Positions 10,600 through 22,010 are shown, counted from the stretch's first letter. The stretch: DNA of 64,000 nt from Cristatella mucedo (GCA_009760855.2 WPIO01000099.1:62001-126000), one strand, 5' to 3'. The notes: generated from the letters alone by a model not told the origin. Program-made: numbers and translations.

Positions 10600-11060
10600 A
10601 CTCGACGTTGAAGCCGGCGGCGAAGAATTACCGAAATCCGAAAAAAACCACTCTAATTCAGCAAATACCGACAAGAAATAGGTAGCGCCAAAAACGACAA
10701 GAAATCGGCAGTGCCAAAATCGCCTTAAAAGAGTGAATATCGTAGTACAGGTTCTCTCTTAGCCTATAAAGAAGGTGGCTGCTACACAAATTCACCCGAA
10801 TCCACTAATGCACTAGAATTTTGTTAGACAAAGCTCCGATTGCATATCACACTGTGCTGTCGTCAAGTGTACCCAAACAATTTTTCGGCATTGCTAGAGG
10901 GAGCGCTCTCGTGCAATCCACTGCGATCAATGGCCCTTGCCAATACCACAATCCATTGCAATCCGCCAAAATCCAGCACAATCCACCGCAATCCACGGCA
11001 GTGGATTGCGTTAGAAAATTGGCATGAAATGGCGTGAAAGTTCATGGATAAAATTGAAAG
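10600..11060. repeat. Dispersed repeat D1 with CAATCC tandem units
   Basis: GAATTACCG, CCGAAATCCG, GAAATCGGCAG and a later CTCTCGTGCAAT recur in the same order at 39370-39700. Within it, CAATCCATTGCAATCCGCC and further CAATCC units repeat at 10930-11010. Origin unknown. Confidence 0.45.
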
Positions 11061-11104
11061 ATAGTGCAGAATTATAAGTAATCAAAGCTAGAGCGTCCTG
11101 CAGC

Positions 11105-11275
11105 GTATTTCTGGTGGATTATCATAATTATATATAATTTATTTGTATAGCGCTTTAAGAGAACTTAATCTCTATTCAGGCACTTCATATATGCCTCGGG
11201 GCTCGAGCCCACGACCTCAGCAAAACCTTGGTCGAGGCGAGCACCTTAACTACTGGGACTAACAGCTTGGCAATT
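11105..11275 (-). mobile_element. SINE2
   Basis: Read on the minus strand: a tRNA-like head with CCCAGTAGTTAAGGTGCTCG, the B-box-like GTGGGCTCGAGCCCC, then GCATATATGAAGTGCC, GAATAGAGATTAAGTTCTCT and GCGCTATACAAAT. Confidence 0.8.
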
Positions 11276-12535
11276 CGAATATTTCGTTCGATTGAAGCCT
11301 GGCATTTGATGGCACTGGGGCACCCTGCTAAATGCACCCTGCTGCTAATACCGTCTGAAAACTACTTTCGATGGCAGGCCAGTGCTCGAGGCACCGCAGC
11401 TATTCCATCAGCACATGGGTCTCAGATTTGACTAAAAGACACAGCGGTGAGCAACGGAATAAGAATAAGAAAGTGCAATCACTCATAGATTCCCGCTGAA
11501 CTACAAAAATTGCGTTAGCATAAAGCTGCCGCACACCGCCGGTCGCCATAGCGACAGTGTCTGCAGCAGTAAAGACATGAAAAAGCCTAACCCTCACAAT
11601 GGGCTTGGCCAACGTGTCTCCTGTAGCCTCTGAAAGGTATCTGTTTATCTGGCCTTTTCCAAAAGGATCTTAGCAAAGTAAGAATTCTCGCTTGGCGGAA
11701 GTGGTGTGTCAACCAGATACAAGAAAGGGAACAGGCTGGCGACGCGCAGACATTGACAAATCTGCTAGCGATCTCCCCCACGGGTAAGGTGAAGGTACCC
11801 CTCAATTGAAGCGTCCTGGCTCGAAGCGAATAGTAATTAAATCGACTCATCGGGCGGATTGGAGAACGAGTCCTTTTAAGTGTTACCCTTTGCATCTCTC
11901 GGCCACGGGTTCACCTCTCTGCCCAGCAGCAAACGGAAGCAGCCGATCCGCCATTTGTTCTCGTCTACCTACTGCGCTCATTTTTTCAAAAATGGCTTGG
12001 TGTGCCACTCTAGTTTCTGTGGTGCATTGACGAATTACATGACCGGACTTTAAAAATGGGAACCCGACGGCGAAACGATCCGGCTCGGGCGCCTCAAGGA
12101 AATTGGTCGCACACTGCGTAGTGCATCAATTCACCGCGAAGCCGACTCGATAGCTACGAGACTTATTGTGACCAACTCAAATTGGGCAGACGGGAATACT
12201 CTGTAATAGTAGCACCGTAAGGACCTGTGAGTGAATTAAAGTTTGTTGCCGGTACGACAATCCAGATCGTAGCCAACGCTGACTGCACTGTGCAGCCTGC
12301 TGGTGCCAGTATTTGCTGCGCTGCTGCCTAAAAGCTATGAAGACCCAACAAAAAGAAGAATTCGCTCGACTATCGATGAATGAAGGAATGCTGAGAGGAT
12401 AGGAAACCACAGAGGCAGCGGCAGAGGAAATGCTTAAGGAATGCAAGGCGCCCTTTTTTCTTTTGGCTGCTCGTTATGCTGACTTTTAGTGAAAAATGGG
12501 TGGCTAACGAGAACAGTGTCATTCTAACACATTTC
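11276..12535. other. Unassigned sequence
   Basis: I recognise no gene or repeat family. Open frames of up to about 100 codons (11587-11895 minus, 11806-12030 plus) overlap and have no motif I know. Confidence 0.35.
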
Positions 12536-12539
12536 TGGT

Positions 12540-12665
12540 TTGATTTACATGCTTTGGTTAACGACGACCGAGGTCGTGGGCTCGAGCCTCAAGGCATATG
12601 CGAAGAGCCGAGATAGATATTAAGTTCTCTTGGGAGGCTATGCAGGTGAATTATTTGCATTTATT
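12540..12665 (+). mobile_element. SINE2, head-truncated
   Basis: GACCGAGGTCGTGGGCTCGA carries the B box. It is followed by CAAGGCATATGCGAAGAGCC, GATATTAAGTTCTCTTGGGA and GGCTATGCAGGTGAATTAT. Confidence 0.75.
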
Positions 12666-12839
12666 TTACAATCATCCCACCATTTACGAGACTAATACCA
12701 CCTTTACCAAGATGCAGCAAGACTAGCACGAACATAGCTTAAGTTAGCATATCTGAGCAGGTCTTTACACACTCACAACGGTGCTAGCTAGCTCTGCAGA
12801 GTGAATCGCTCCGGGCTTTTACTCGTTCGTTAGGTTGTT

Positions 12840-13070
12840 GTTAATTTATTGTACAGCCCGGGCCAATACCGCAATCCACCGCCAGGGGCGCTGCAGTTGA
12901 TTGCTATGGGTTGGATGAGTGCACTCTGCGAAAAGGCGATAAATGTTGAGGGTGCAGTTGAACAATATTGTGGTAAATATGCAATTCAACGCGGGGCTTC
13001 GTGCGCAGCCGATTTCAGTAACTCACGCGCAGCACGCCTTCCTGTTGGTTGAAAGGCGCGAATACGGTAT
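12840..13070. repeat. D1-related fragment
   Basis: GGGCCAATACCGCAATCCAC and GGCGCTGCAGTTGATTGC resemble the GCCAATACCACAATCC part of the 10.6 kb D1 copy. Confidence 0.35.
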
Positions 13071-13134
13071 GATATAAGACTCTGCAGCTCGGGTCGTCTA
13101 GAGGGAGCCTTGCAACAGGCAACATCAAAACCCT

Positions 13135-13815
13135 TCTCTCACCTTTGACCTATACTGGCTCCCCGTTGAGCAGCGAATTGACTTTTAAGAGCCTTTCATT
13201 TACTTTCAGGTTCCTTCATTGTCTTGCTCAGTCTTACTTCATTGTCTTGCTCAGGCTTAAGTTTTTGGAATGCGTACTCCTACGCAGGCTTCCCCTCAGA
13301 CCCATGGCTCTGTGGGCATTGCATCGCCACCAAGTTGCCCTGCCCTAGCCTGACAGGGCAGGAGTGCATAACGCCTCTGCAGCCCGGTCCTCCCTGCTGA
13401 TTGGTTGGATCCCTACAGCTCCTCCGACTTGGGTCTGTGAGCTGCAATCGTTAACCAAATCTTAAATCCCTGGGGACCACGACTTCAGCTCCAGTGCACA
13501 TAAAGTCAACGAATCCCTTACAGGTTGAAATCACGACATCTCCGACTTTAAATTTAAAAGAAAGCTAAACATCCAGCCGCTCCTCGTTGCATTTTCTCAG
13601 ATCGTGCCTACCTACGACCGTGCCTACCTACCTACGATCCTCTGCGTGATTAATGGTGTTGCAATCGTGCAGGTTAGCATCGCTAATCAGCTGGAATGCT
13701 ACCTTTCCCGTCTAGGTGTCAGTGCCTAGAATATGTGCAAGTGCCTAGAATATGTGCAAGTGCCTAGAAAATCTAATTGTGGATTCAGTTCTCTTAGGGC
13801 ACTAGATAAAGGTGT
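13135..13815 (+). mobile_element. Degenerate LINE-A
   Basis: CTATACTGGCTCCCCGTTGA and GCGAATTGACTTTTAAGAGC match the family LHWLPVKQRIDFK codons with frameshifts. A tail-like GATTCAGTTCTCTTAGGGCA closes the element near 13800. Confidence 0.6.
13725..13775. repeat. Short tandem repeat, 20-bp unit
   Basis: AGTGCCTAGAATATGTGCA is present about 2.5 times in tandem. The unit includes the LINE tail motif GTGCCTAGAA. Confidence 0.8.
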
Positions 13816-15030
13816 AACTAATATCATTGTTATAAGTATAGCCATATCTAGGTCTAGAGAGGCTCCACTGTCCTGCTGACACTGTCACATCTGCAGTTGG
13901 CAAACGTGGGCTGTCGGGCATTTTGTGACCTTAGCTTTGTGGTCCGGGATTGGTGGCGTAGAGGTTTCAAAGAGGTTTCAGCCAGAGCAGTGTAGCCTGG
14001 GCATTGTACCCCCTGCCCAAAAGCTTTGCCCGTAGACGCTTCGCTGCCCGAAGACTCGACTCCGGATGTTTTGCCTTTGGCTTGGAACTTTTCGGTTGCG
14101 GATAGAAGACAGTATGCAATGCCGCTTTTCATGTAGACATTGTCAGCAGAACTGGCGGTTCACACTTCTGTCTCACCGAAAGCCGGGTCTTGAGGCTATC
14201 GTGCACTATTGCCTGTGTGCGAAACGCATCGAATGCTACTATTAAATAATGCGGAAGCGCAGAAGCGGAAGATCTGTGCAGCTTCTCGTTCGCGCCCGCC
14301 ACAGATTGCTTGATCGTGCGATTGTCGCCTCAAAATGAATTTAGTTATAGCTGGGAGACAAAAGAATATGCAAGTAGCGAACTTTAGCCGGATCCAACAT
14401 TATCCACGTACTGATCGCCAGTGCCAAGCTCCAAGAACGCACGTCAGCTGTCCGTCTTCATGCAAAGTGCTGCTGTCGCCTCGCCTTCATGTAAATGGTC
14501 GCAGTCAGTTGTAAGGCGAATGCATAATTAGACAGAATCGACGCATACGCACGCAGAAATACGCATTTATTGATACGAGCGCACGCCAAAGTGGTTACAT
14601 TACGACAATGTGTCAGGTTAGTAGTGGTGTCCTGTTCACCGCAGCCAGGGGCCACGCTCAAAGATTACGGCGGCAGGGATTGAACTATCCTCACCGACAA
14701 CAGAACTCTTGTCTGTCTTCGAACACTTATGGAGGCGTATAGCCTCGGAGACAATGAACGAAGAGTTCAAAGTAGGACGCAAAATATAATTAATTAAATT
14801 AGCTAAATTAAACGTAGTGACTAAACAAAGTCTGCTGAGAGTAGTGCCGAGACTGCTGCTGACGTATTGCGACAGCAGGAGTGAACTTACTATTGTTAAC
14901 CTGGAAGATGCCAGAGGCGATAAGATGACGAAATATGGCACAGTGTCAGCCCACGGTTTGAAGTTTCGTCTGGCGACATGCAGAAATCCGATACAAGGCT
15001 TGGAAGCCTGAGTTAAAGAGTTCACACGAG
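13816..15030. other. Unassigned sequence
   Basis: The longest frame is 129 codons on the minus strand (14636-15025). It lacks a recognised motif and is not called. Confidence 0.35.
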
Positions 15031-15033
15031 AGC

Positions 15034-15372
15034 ATGGAAACGGCCGCTGGCAGTGTGCTGTGCCTGGTAGTCTTGACCTTGATTAAAGATTCGAGCAAAG
15101 AAGTTGTCACTCTTCCTATAAGCAACGGCATAATTGCCAGCCCTCACTACGTACCTGATGAGGAACCAAGTTTTGGCAGTTGTCAGTGTGGTGACAATCT
15201 AAAGTGTTTTATTCCGACCTTTACGCTGATGGAGAGCACTAGTTGTCAATCTCGCAATTTTGATGTGTTCACCATTCCTTCTCGAATTTGCACAAACTCG
15301 CTAAATATCTTTTTGCCGAAAATTGCGGCGTTGACTGGCATTTTCTGCGATTATTATGATGAGAGTAAATAA
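15034..15372 (+). CDS. Unproven open frame, possible small secreted protein
   Basis: An ATG opens 112 codons outside recognised repeats. The first 20 residues are fairly hydrophobic (VLCLVVLTL) and could act as a signal peptide. The rest has scattered cysteines, including CQC and DNLKC. I recognise no family. There is no clear promoter or poly(A) signal, and the frame ends just where a LINE-A tail begins. It may well be chance or one unspliced exon read out of context. Confidence 0.15.
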   Translation: METAAGSVLCLVVLTLIKDSSKEVVTLPISNGIIASPHYVPDEEPSFGSCQCGDNLKCFIPTFTLMESTSCQSRNFDVFTIPSRICTNSLNIFLPKIAALTGIFCDYYDESK

Positions 15373-15860
15373 TAATAATAATAATACATTTGATATAGCA
15401 CCCTCAGAGAACTCGATCCCTTTCTAGGCACTTTACATTCCTGCTGCCGACTATGGCACATCCTTTCCAGCGGTCCTGAGCTGCCACTTCCATGCTGCTC
15501 ACTACCTCAGCTGCTCTCCTGACCCTGCTATGCTTTTCAATTTCTCTTTGTTGTGTGAGATGAAGTCTATCGGCAACCGAATGCTTACCGAAAGCCACTT
15601 AGGCTGTGAGTGCGAAATACAAAAATCTGTTTGTGGAGTTATAGAAGGAGATACATTATATACATGACATAAAATTCGCTACAAAGGAAGCACGGTCGAA
15701 TGGTTAGTGGTAGCGTGCTCGATAAACAACAAAGATAACATGGTTAAGTTATTTTATAACATGCTTATTTTGAGTTAATGCACAGGGTCAGCGTGCAAGT
15801 ATGGTTTGCGGTAGCATGCACAGTGTCAGCACACATTAGTTGAAGCCAGTTTATGCAATG
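15362..15860 (-). mobile_element. LINE-A 3' UTR split by LINE-B
   Basis: TAATAATAATAATAC, then AGCACCCTCAGAGAACTCGA and CTAGGCACTTTACATT. The sequence resumes after the LINE-B insert with CGCTACAAAGGAAGCACGG and continues as LINE-A 3' UTR to about 15840. Confidence 0.75.
15435..15665 (+). mobile_element. LINE-B 3' end nested in LINE-A
   Basis: CTGCTGCCGACTATGGCACA, GAGATGAAGTCTATCGGCAA and AGGCTGTGAGTGCGAAATAC are the LINE-B 3' region. It ends GGAGATACATTATATACAT. It divides the LINE-A motif TTTACATTTGCTGCAAAGG. Confidence 0.75.
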
Positions 15861-16335
15861 CTGCAAACTGTATGCCCCCAGATGTTCAACGACTTCTCAA
15901 GATGATGACCGTGCTACGGTAACTGAGCCATCTCGTGAAAGCAATAAGTTGGACCCCTTCTCCGATTCATTCCAACTTTATTGTTCGCTGCATTTCAAAA
16001 GTCTGCCAGCGGATGCAGGCGAAGCTTAGAAATTTGCTTGATGTTGCCCATCAGACCCAACAGACTGTCAAATGAATGTAAGACCGACCAGGCTGGATTG
16101 AGGAGACAATGCCAGGGACGTTCATAATTCGGATGCTAGGAATGAACCTTAAGTCAGAATTGCAATCGCTCGTGCAACGGTGAATGAACGTTTGCTTAAC
16201 CTCCGTGTGTCATGTGCACTAGTCGTGTTCTAGCGTTGAGAGCGTTTCAGGTATCCGTTCGCTTGACTCTAGCCAAGTGAAGTGCTGATTACCCATGATG
16301 TCTCAAAGGTCAAGGGTTCAGAAAACCTATTGAAG
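15861..16335. other. Unassigned sequence
   Basis: No feature recognised. Confidence 0.4.
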
Positions 16336-16336
16336 C

Positions 16337-17490
16337 CCAGCTAATAATAATAATAATAATATTGCACTTGATAAAGCGCCCTCAGAGAACTTAATCTCTT
16401 TCTAGGCGCTTTACATTTGCTGCAAAGTGATACGCAATAGAATAGTAAGTAAAATCATGCTTGAAAAACAAACAAAATGAATAACATGGTTAGGGGTTAC
16501 ATGCACTGGGTCAGCATGCAAATGTGGTTAGTGGCAGCATGAACAGTGTCAGCACGCATAAGCACATCGAGGACGAATCACAAGGACCCACTAAATGCTG
16601 TCCTAAATAGGTATGTTTTTAAGTTTCTTTTAAATGTGGTCAGGTCAGGGGATGTTCTGATGCAGGTCGGGAGGGAGTTCCAGGCTGTGGGAGCATACGA
16701 GCTAAATGCACGGTCTCCAAAGGATTTAAGGTTTGTACGAGGTATTTCTAGACTGTTGGATTCCGAAAAGCGAGTGGTACGATGCTTTGCCTGATGGGGT
16801 AGTATATCTGAAAGATAGGCTGGAGCCATTGAATGAAGAGACCTAAAAGTGAGCGACAAAACCTTGAAGTCAATCTGTTGCTTGACTGGTAACCAGTGCA
16901 GGTCGGCGAGGAGTGGAGTAATGTGGCTACTGCGACGCTCACGACCGACAAGCCTAGCTGCACAGTTTTGCACCAGCTGCAATCGCCTGATCGCACATGC
17001 TGGTAGGCCAGTAAGCAGTGAGTTGCAGAAGTCAAGACGAGATATCACGAATGCATGGACCAACTTGGACGTGGTATCCTTATCTAAACAAGCCCTAGTT
17101 TTAGCAATGTTATGAAGCTGAACATAGGCTGATTTGACTGTGGAGCTGATGTGGTCGTCTAACGTGAGGTCGCTTAGGAATATGACACCTAGATTTCGAG
17201 CTGATGCAACTGGAGATATGCTTGCAGAGCCAATTTTGAAAGTCAGCCTTTCCAATGTCTGAATAACACTAGGTTTGCCCATAACTAGTAAGTTAGTTTT
17301 ATCATCGTTTAGTTTTAGAAAATTTGCTGCCATCCATGATCGGATGTCATCAATGCATGCAGCAAGTGAGTTGAGAGAATTTGAGGTGCTCGAAGGCTGG
17401 GGGGGATCAAAGCAAAGGTACAACTAAGTGTCATCCGCATAGAAGTGAAAGCCTAGATTGTGCTTGGCAATCACATCAGCTAGTCTCTCA
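16337..17490 (-). mobile_element. LINE-A, 5'-truncated, young copy 2
   Basis: A minus-strand open frame of 281 codons (17423 down to 16578) covers the C-terminal reverse transcriptase: CIDDIRSWMAANFLKLNDDK, ARNLGVIF, SRLDFCNSLLTG, LHWLPVKQ and the WNSLPTCIRTSPD end. The 3' UTR and a (TAA)n tail follow. Upstream of the frame, codons for [13 protein letters not shown] continue across a stop near 17425. Confidence 0.92.
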
Positions 17491-17499
17491 GACCGTTGT

Positions 17500-18425
17500 T
17501 GGTGAGGAAGATGAAGAGAAACGAAGTGCGATTCAGAAATTGGAAAATCTAACACTCAAAATTGGCTCTCTCCAGCCTTTCTCCTGTTGAATCTGCACAA
17601 AATCTAGGTGTCATGTTCCAAAGCGACCTCTCGTTAAACGACCACATCAGCAACACCATCAAGTCTGCCTACTTTCAGCTACATAAAATTGCTAAATTTG
17701 GCCTTGTTTAGATAAGGATACCACGTCTAAGTTGGTCCATGCATTTGTGACATCCCGTCTTGACTTCAGCAACTCACTGCTTACTGGCATACCGGCATGT
17801 GCACTCAGGCGATTACAGCTGGTGCAAAACTCTGCAGCTAGGCTGGTCTGTCGTGAGCTGCCACATCACACTACTTCTCGCCGACCTGCATTGGCTCCCA
17901 TTCAAGCAACGGATCGACATCAAGGTCTTTTCGCTCACTTTTAGGTCATTCATTCTTTGGCTCCAGCCTATCTGTCAGATCTACTGTCCCATCAGGCCAA
18001 GCATCGTACCACCCGCTTTTCGGAATCCAACAGTCTAGAAATACCTCGTACAAACCTCGAATACTTTGGAGACCGAGCATTTAGTTCGTATGCTCCCAAA
18101 GCCTGGAACTCCCTCCCGACCTGAATCAGAACATTCCCTGACTTTTAAAAATTTAAAAACACACCTAATTAGGACAGCATTTAGTGGGTCCCTGTGATTC
18201 GTCCTTCATGTGCTTATGCTTGCGGACACTGTGCATGCTGCCACTAACCACATTTGCATGCTGACCCTGTGCATGTCACCCCTAACCATGTTATTCATGT
18301 TGTTTGCTTATCAAGCATGATATTACTCACCATTCAATTGCGTTTCTCTTTGCAGCAAATGTAAAGCACCCATTAAGAGATTGAGTTCTCTGAGAGCGCT
18401 TTATCAAGTGCATTATTAGTATTGT
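17500..18425 (+). mobile_element. LINE-A in inverted orientation
   Basis: The plus strand encodes the same C-terminal RT region as its neighbour, with frameshifts (KLVHAFVTSRLDFSNSLLTG, then WLPFKQRID). The 3' UTR ends AGCACCCATTAAGAGATTG, GAGAGCGCTTTATCAAGTGC. Its 5' end abuts the 5' end of the minus-strand copy. Confidence 0.88.
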
Positions 18426-19195
18426 TATTTGAAGACGGCTTCTACAAAAGCCGCAAAGGAGGCATAAGCATCTCTAATAGAAATTCACCTCGGAGCCTAA
18501 TGAGTTGGCAAGGATGACCATTCGCATCTGCCATCGATGGTTACGGTAGGCCAACTTTATTATTCGGTTTTTATTCCGCAGGAATTGGGGGACGCCCCAA
18601 AATCCTCTCTACAGGGGGCTCCGCCTTTCAGATCCCCGTGCCACCGTGCCGCTCCAATCCTTAGCCTCTGGCCTCTGGCCAAAACAGTTAGGTATATGAC
18701 AGTGCTTGAGTATTACCGCTTCCTGAATTATAAAGGTGCATAGGAAAATGTCACAGTCACTTACTCAGACATTAGAAAGACCTCAATTAAAGAGGTGGTT
18801 GGATGAATGTACTCTGGGCTTCGAGTGAGGCTCTGGCTACGTCGAGGGCAGACTTCTTTATGGCATGAGCCCAATAGCGGTAACCAGGGTTACCGAGTTT
18901 CCGCAAGTATAATCGCCATTAATTATTTATTTGGTGGATAGTTGCTCTAAAAAATATAATAAGTATATTTCCAAGTCTAAAACGCGGTTGACCTGATTCA
19001 GGACCAGCGCCTTCAAAATCAAGTCAAAGCAATCTGACGAACTATATGCGAAAGAGCTCAATGAAATGATACACGCTACGGTTGGCTATAATGACGACAT
19101 AAAAGATGTTAGCAATAATGTTCCTAACAACGCAATATAATTGGAGCGAAAGTTCTTGTAAACATTTCCTAGAAACTTCATTTATATTTGCATCC
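18426..19195. other. Unassigned sequence with D2 repeat copy
   Basis: The D2 motif begins at 18866 (GAGCCCAATAGCGGTAACC). Otherwise nothing is recognised. Confidence 0.4.
18866..19030. repeat. Dispersed repeat D2, copy 1
   Basis: GAGCCCAATAGCGGTAACCA, then GGTTGACCTGATTCAGGACC, parallel GAGCCCGATGGCGGTAACCC and GATTGACCAGGTCCAGGGC at 20480-20690. Confidence 0.45.
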
Positions 19196-19480
19196 TACAC
19201 AACGACAACCACTCTCGTGCTGCCGACTATGGCTCATCCTTTTCAGCGGGGTCCTGAACTGCTACTTCCATGCTACTCACTACCTCAACTGCTCTTCTGA
19301 CTCTGTTATGCTTCCCACTTTCTATTTGTTGCGGGAGACGAAGTCTGTTGGCTACCGAATGCAGACCGAAAGCCACGTAGGCTGTGAGTGTAATGTACAT
19401 TGAACTCTTCTTTGTAGCACCCACATAGTCTTTATGGCTTTGTCGCGTTACAGACGGAGGGCGATGCGTTGCATTACATT
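19196..19480 (+). mobile_element. LINE-B 3' end
   Basis: CTGCCGACTATGGCTCATCC, CTACTTCCATGCTACTCACT, GGCTACCGAATGCAGACCGA and CACCCATAGTCTTTATGGC-type 3' UTR, ending at TTGCATTACATTG. Confidence 0.85.
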
Positions 19481-19711
19481 GCCACCCGCTGGTCTGAAAA
19501 GGTAATGCAGGAGGTCCGGAATCGCGGGGCTAGAGCTCGCCTGGGTATTATCGCTGGTAGTGAGGATGGAGATCCTGACAATATTGGTGAGCCGTTGGCG
19601 GCGGCATCCGATATGACGCAGACAAGTGGCGCAGAAGGCAGCTCGGGCGTGCAGATAAGCTTTGTGGGGCACCCGAAGAAAGCCCCAGCTGTTATCCCAA
19701 ATCAGCCATAA
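19481..19711 (+). other. Open 80-codon frame of unknown nature
   Basis: The frame 19469-19711 is open and hydrophilic, starting within the LINE-B tail. I see no family and it ends just before a LINE-A tail. It may be unique sequence with no function. Confidence 0.2.
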
Positions 19712-20200
19712 TAGCAATACTAATAATATTGCACTTGATAAAGCGCCCTCAACGAACTTAATCTCTTTCTAGGCGCTTTACATTTGCTGCAAAGTGATAC
19801 GCAATAGAATAGTAAGTAAAATCATGCTTGAAAAACAAACAAAATGAATAATATGGTTAGGGGTGACATGCACAGGGTCAGCATGCAAATGTGGTTAGTG
19901 GCAGCATGCACAGTGTCAGCACGCATAAGCACATGGAGGACGAATCACAGGGACCCACTAAATGCTGTCATAAATAGGTGTGTTTTTAAATTCTTTTTAA
20001 ATGTGGTCAGCTTAGGGGATGTTCTGATTCAGGTCGGGAGGGAGTTCCAGGCTTTGGGAGCATACAAAATAAATGCTCGGTCTCCAAAGAATTTGAGGTT
20101 TGTACGAGGTTTTGGTAAACTGATTCCGAAAAGCGGGTGGCACGATGCTTGGCCTGATGGGGTAGTACAGTTAGCTTGAAGCCTAAAGCAAGAATAGCTT
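19712..20200 (-). mobile_element. LINE-A 3' end, truncated
   Basis: The tail at 19720 (TTGCACTTGATAAAGCGCCC) and family 3' UTR are followed by the last 50 or so RT codons, including FGDRAFILYAPKAWNSLPT on the minus strand. Confidence 0.85.
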
Positions 20201-20204
20201 ATAC

Positions 20205-20400
20205 CTAAAAGACAGCTAAAGAAAATAGTTATTAGCTTATTTAACAGTCCCTTTTTGTGTAGCAAAAGAAGAGCCTTCACGGCCATCACCACCGCTTGCA
20301 ACGGCAATAAAGGATCGCCTACCGCAGGATTCGAACCCGTGACCTCGGTCCCGAGGTCGTGAAAAGCAGCCGTCCTACCTAGTGTGCCATCACGACCTAC
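20205..20400 (-). mobile_element. SINE1 (tRNA-derived)
   Basis: On the minus strand the head reads GTCGTGATGGCACACTAGGT, then GGTCACGGGTTCGAATCCTG (B box). GCGATCCTTTATTGCCGTTG, GAAGGCTCTTC and a CTGTTAAAT-like end follow. Confidence 0.85.
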
Positions 20401-20478
20401 AAAAGCATGCCGGCGGCTTCGGATAGCGTCAGGGGTCACGGCGGGTTGAAACCGAGTTGCTGGACTGAAACCAACATG

Positions 20479-20720
20479 TGAGCCCGATGGCGGTAACCCG
20501 GGTTATCATGGTAACCCGGGTGTGCACGGACTGCGATAACTACCTGAATGTTGGTCCAAAATGTATGCAACCAATCTAAAATGTCGGGCTCATTGAGTTC
20601 TATTCGTCAGTACAAAGACACCGATTTTAAAAATAATATAAATTGAGCAAATTCGCAGCGATTGACCAGGTCCAGGGCAAGGGTCCAGGGCTCGATCAAG
20701 AAAATTAAGCCTATTTTTTC
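20479..20720. repeat. Dispersed repeat D2, copy 2
   Basis: GAGCCCGATGGCGGTAACCC begins the unit. It holds the palindromes AACCCGGGTT (20495-20504) and ACCCGGGT (20514-20521), and later GATTGACCAGGTCCAGGGC. Confidence 0.5.
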
Positions 20721-20744
20721 GAGAAATGGCTCTATATTGATGGC

Positions 20745-21275
20745 TCTAGATTGATGATTTTTAAACTAAATGATGATAAAACTAATTTACTAGTTATGGG
20801 TAAACCCAGTCTGATTCAGAAATTGGAAAGGCCGACGCTCAAAATTGGTTCTGCAAGCATATCTCCTGTTGAATCAGCTCGAAATCTAGGTGTCATGTTC
20901 CGAAGTGATCTTTCGTAAGACCATCACATCAGCTCCACAATCAAGTCTGCCTACGTTCAGCTACATAACATTGCTAAAATTTGGGCTTGTTTAGAAAGGA
21001 TACCATGTCTAAGTTGGTTCATGCATTTGTGACATCCAGTCTTGACTTCTGCAACTCACTGCTTGCTGGCATACCGGCATGTGCACTCAGGCTATTGCAG
21101 CTGGTGCAGAACTCTGCAGCTCGGCTTGTCTGCCGTGAGCGTCGCATTTGCCACATCACACCACTTCTCGCCGACCTGCACTGGCTACCAGTCAAGCAAC
21201 GGATCGACATCAAGGTGTTGTCACTCACTTTTAGGTCACTTCATTCTACGGCTCCAGCCTATCTTTCAGATATAT
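20745..21275 (+). mobile_element. LINE-A RT fragment lacking its 3' end
   Basis: LNDDKTNLL-type codons are followed by a frame with KLVHAFVTSSLDFCNSLLAG, ARLVCRERR, LHWLPVKQRIDIKVLSLTF and APAYLSDI. The sequence then leaves the element at about 21275, so the 3' UTR and tail are absent. Confidence 0.85.
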
Positions 21276-22010
21276 TTGGGCTGGGAAAAGAGTTAAGCAT
21301 GCTACGGCTATTTCTGTACACGGTGCCTCCCTGTGATTATAGAAGAGATCGAGCTATATAAACGATATCCGAAATTGAGGACTCGTTACATTAAGGTCGA
21401 GGGCATCTTTATTGTCGCCCTGCTATCCTGCCGTCGGCGAGTAGGTCGACGAATGGTGTATCGATGCAGCACTGGCGACTCGTTAGCCGAGCCTCGAGGT
21501 GCCCAGCTCCGGTGAGGTTATAGCTTGCGCGACTGCACCGGGAAGGAAAAAAATCGCTTCCTGAACGACGCCATTTCGGCAAAAGACTCGAGCGCAGACG
21601 CCGTCGTAAGGCGTTCGTGACATCGTCGGACACTTGCACAGGCTGCGATGTGACCCATTTGGACGGAATGCCAAACGTCCGGAGCCAGAGCATGCGACGC
21701 TAAAGCTCTGCGTTCGCCTAAAGTTAAAGTTAAAGTTCGCGGGAGGGTGCGAACCGAAAGGTCTGTGGCCGAATCGCATATTGCAATACTCCTCAGGTAG
21801 ACGAGGTTGGTAGTAGTGCTCGTCTGGCGCCGTCTGTAACCGTTGAAGAAGGTGCACGTGCTGACCCTGTGCGCACGCGGTTGCACTTGCGATGGAGGCG
21901 ACCACGACCCGCCTCGATCCTGCCAACCGGAAATGAGGCTATCCGCATTGCAGGAAACTTCTGGGCGTGGCTTACGGAATTTAGCAAGACACGACGATGG
22001 AGACAACAAG
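21276..22010. other. Unassigned sequence with long overlapping frames
   Basis: Minus-strand frames of 163 (21518-22009) and 147 codons (21483-21926) overlap. Neither has a motif I recognise, and the region is moderately GC-rich. Not called as a gene. Confidence 0.3.
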
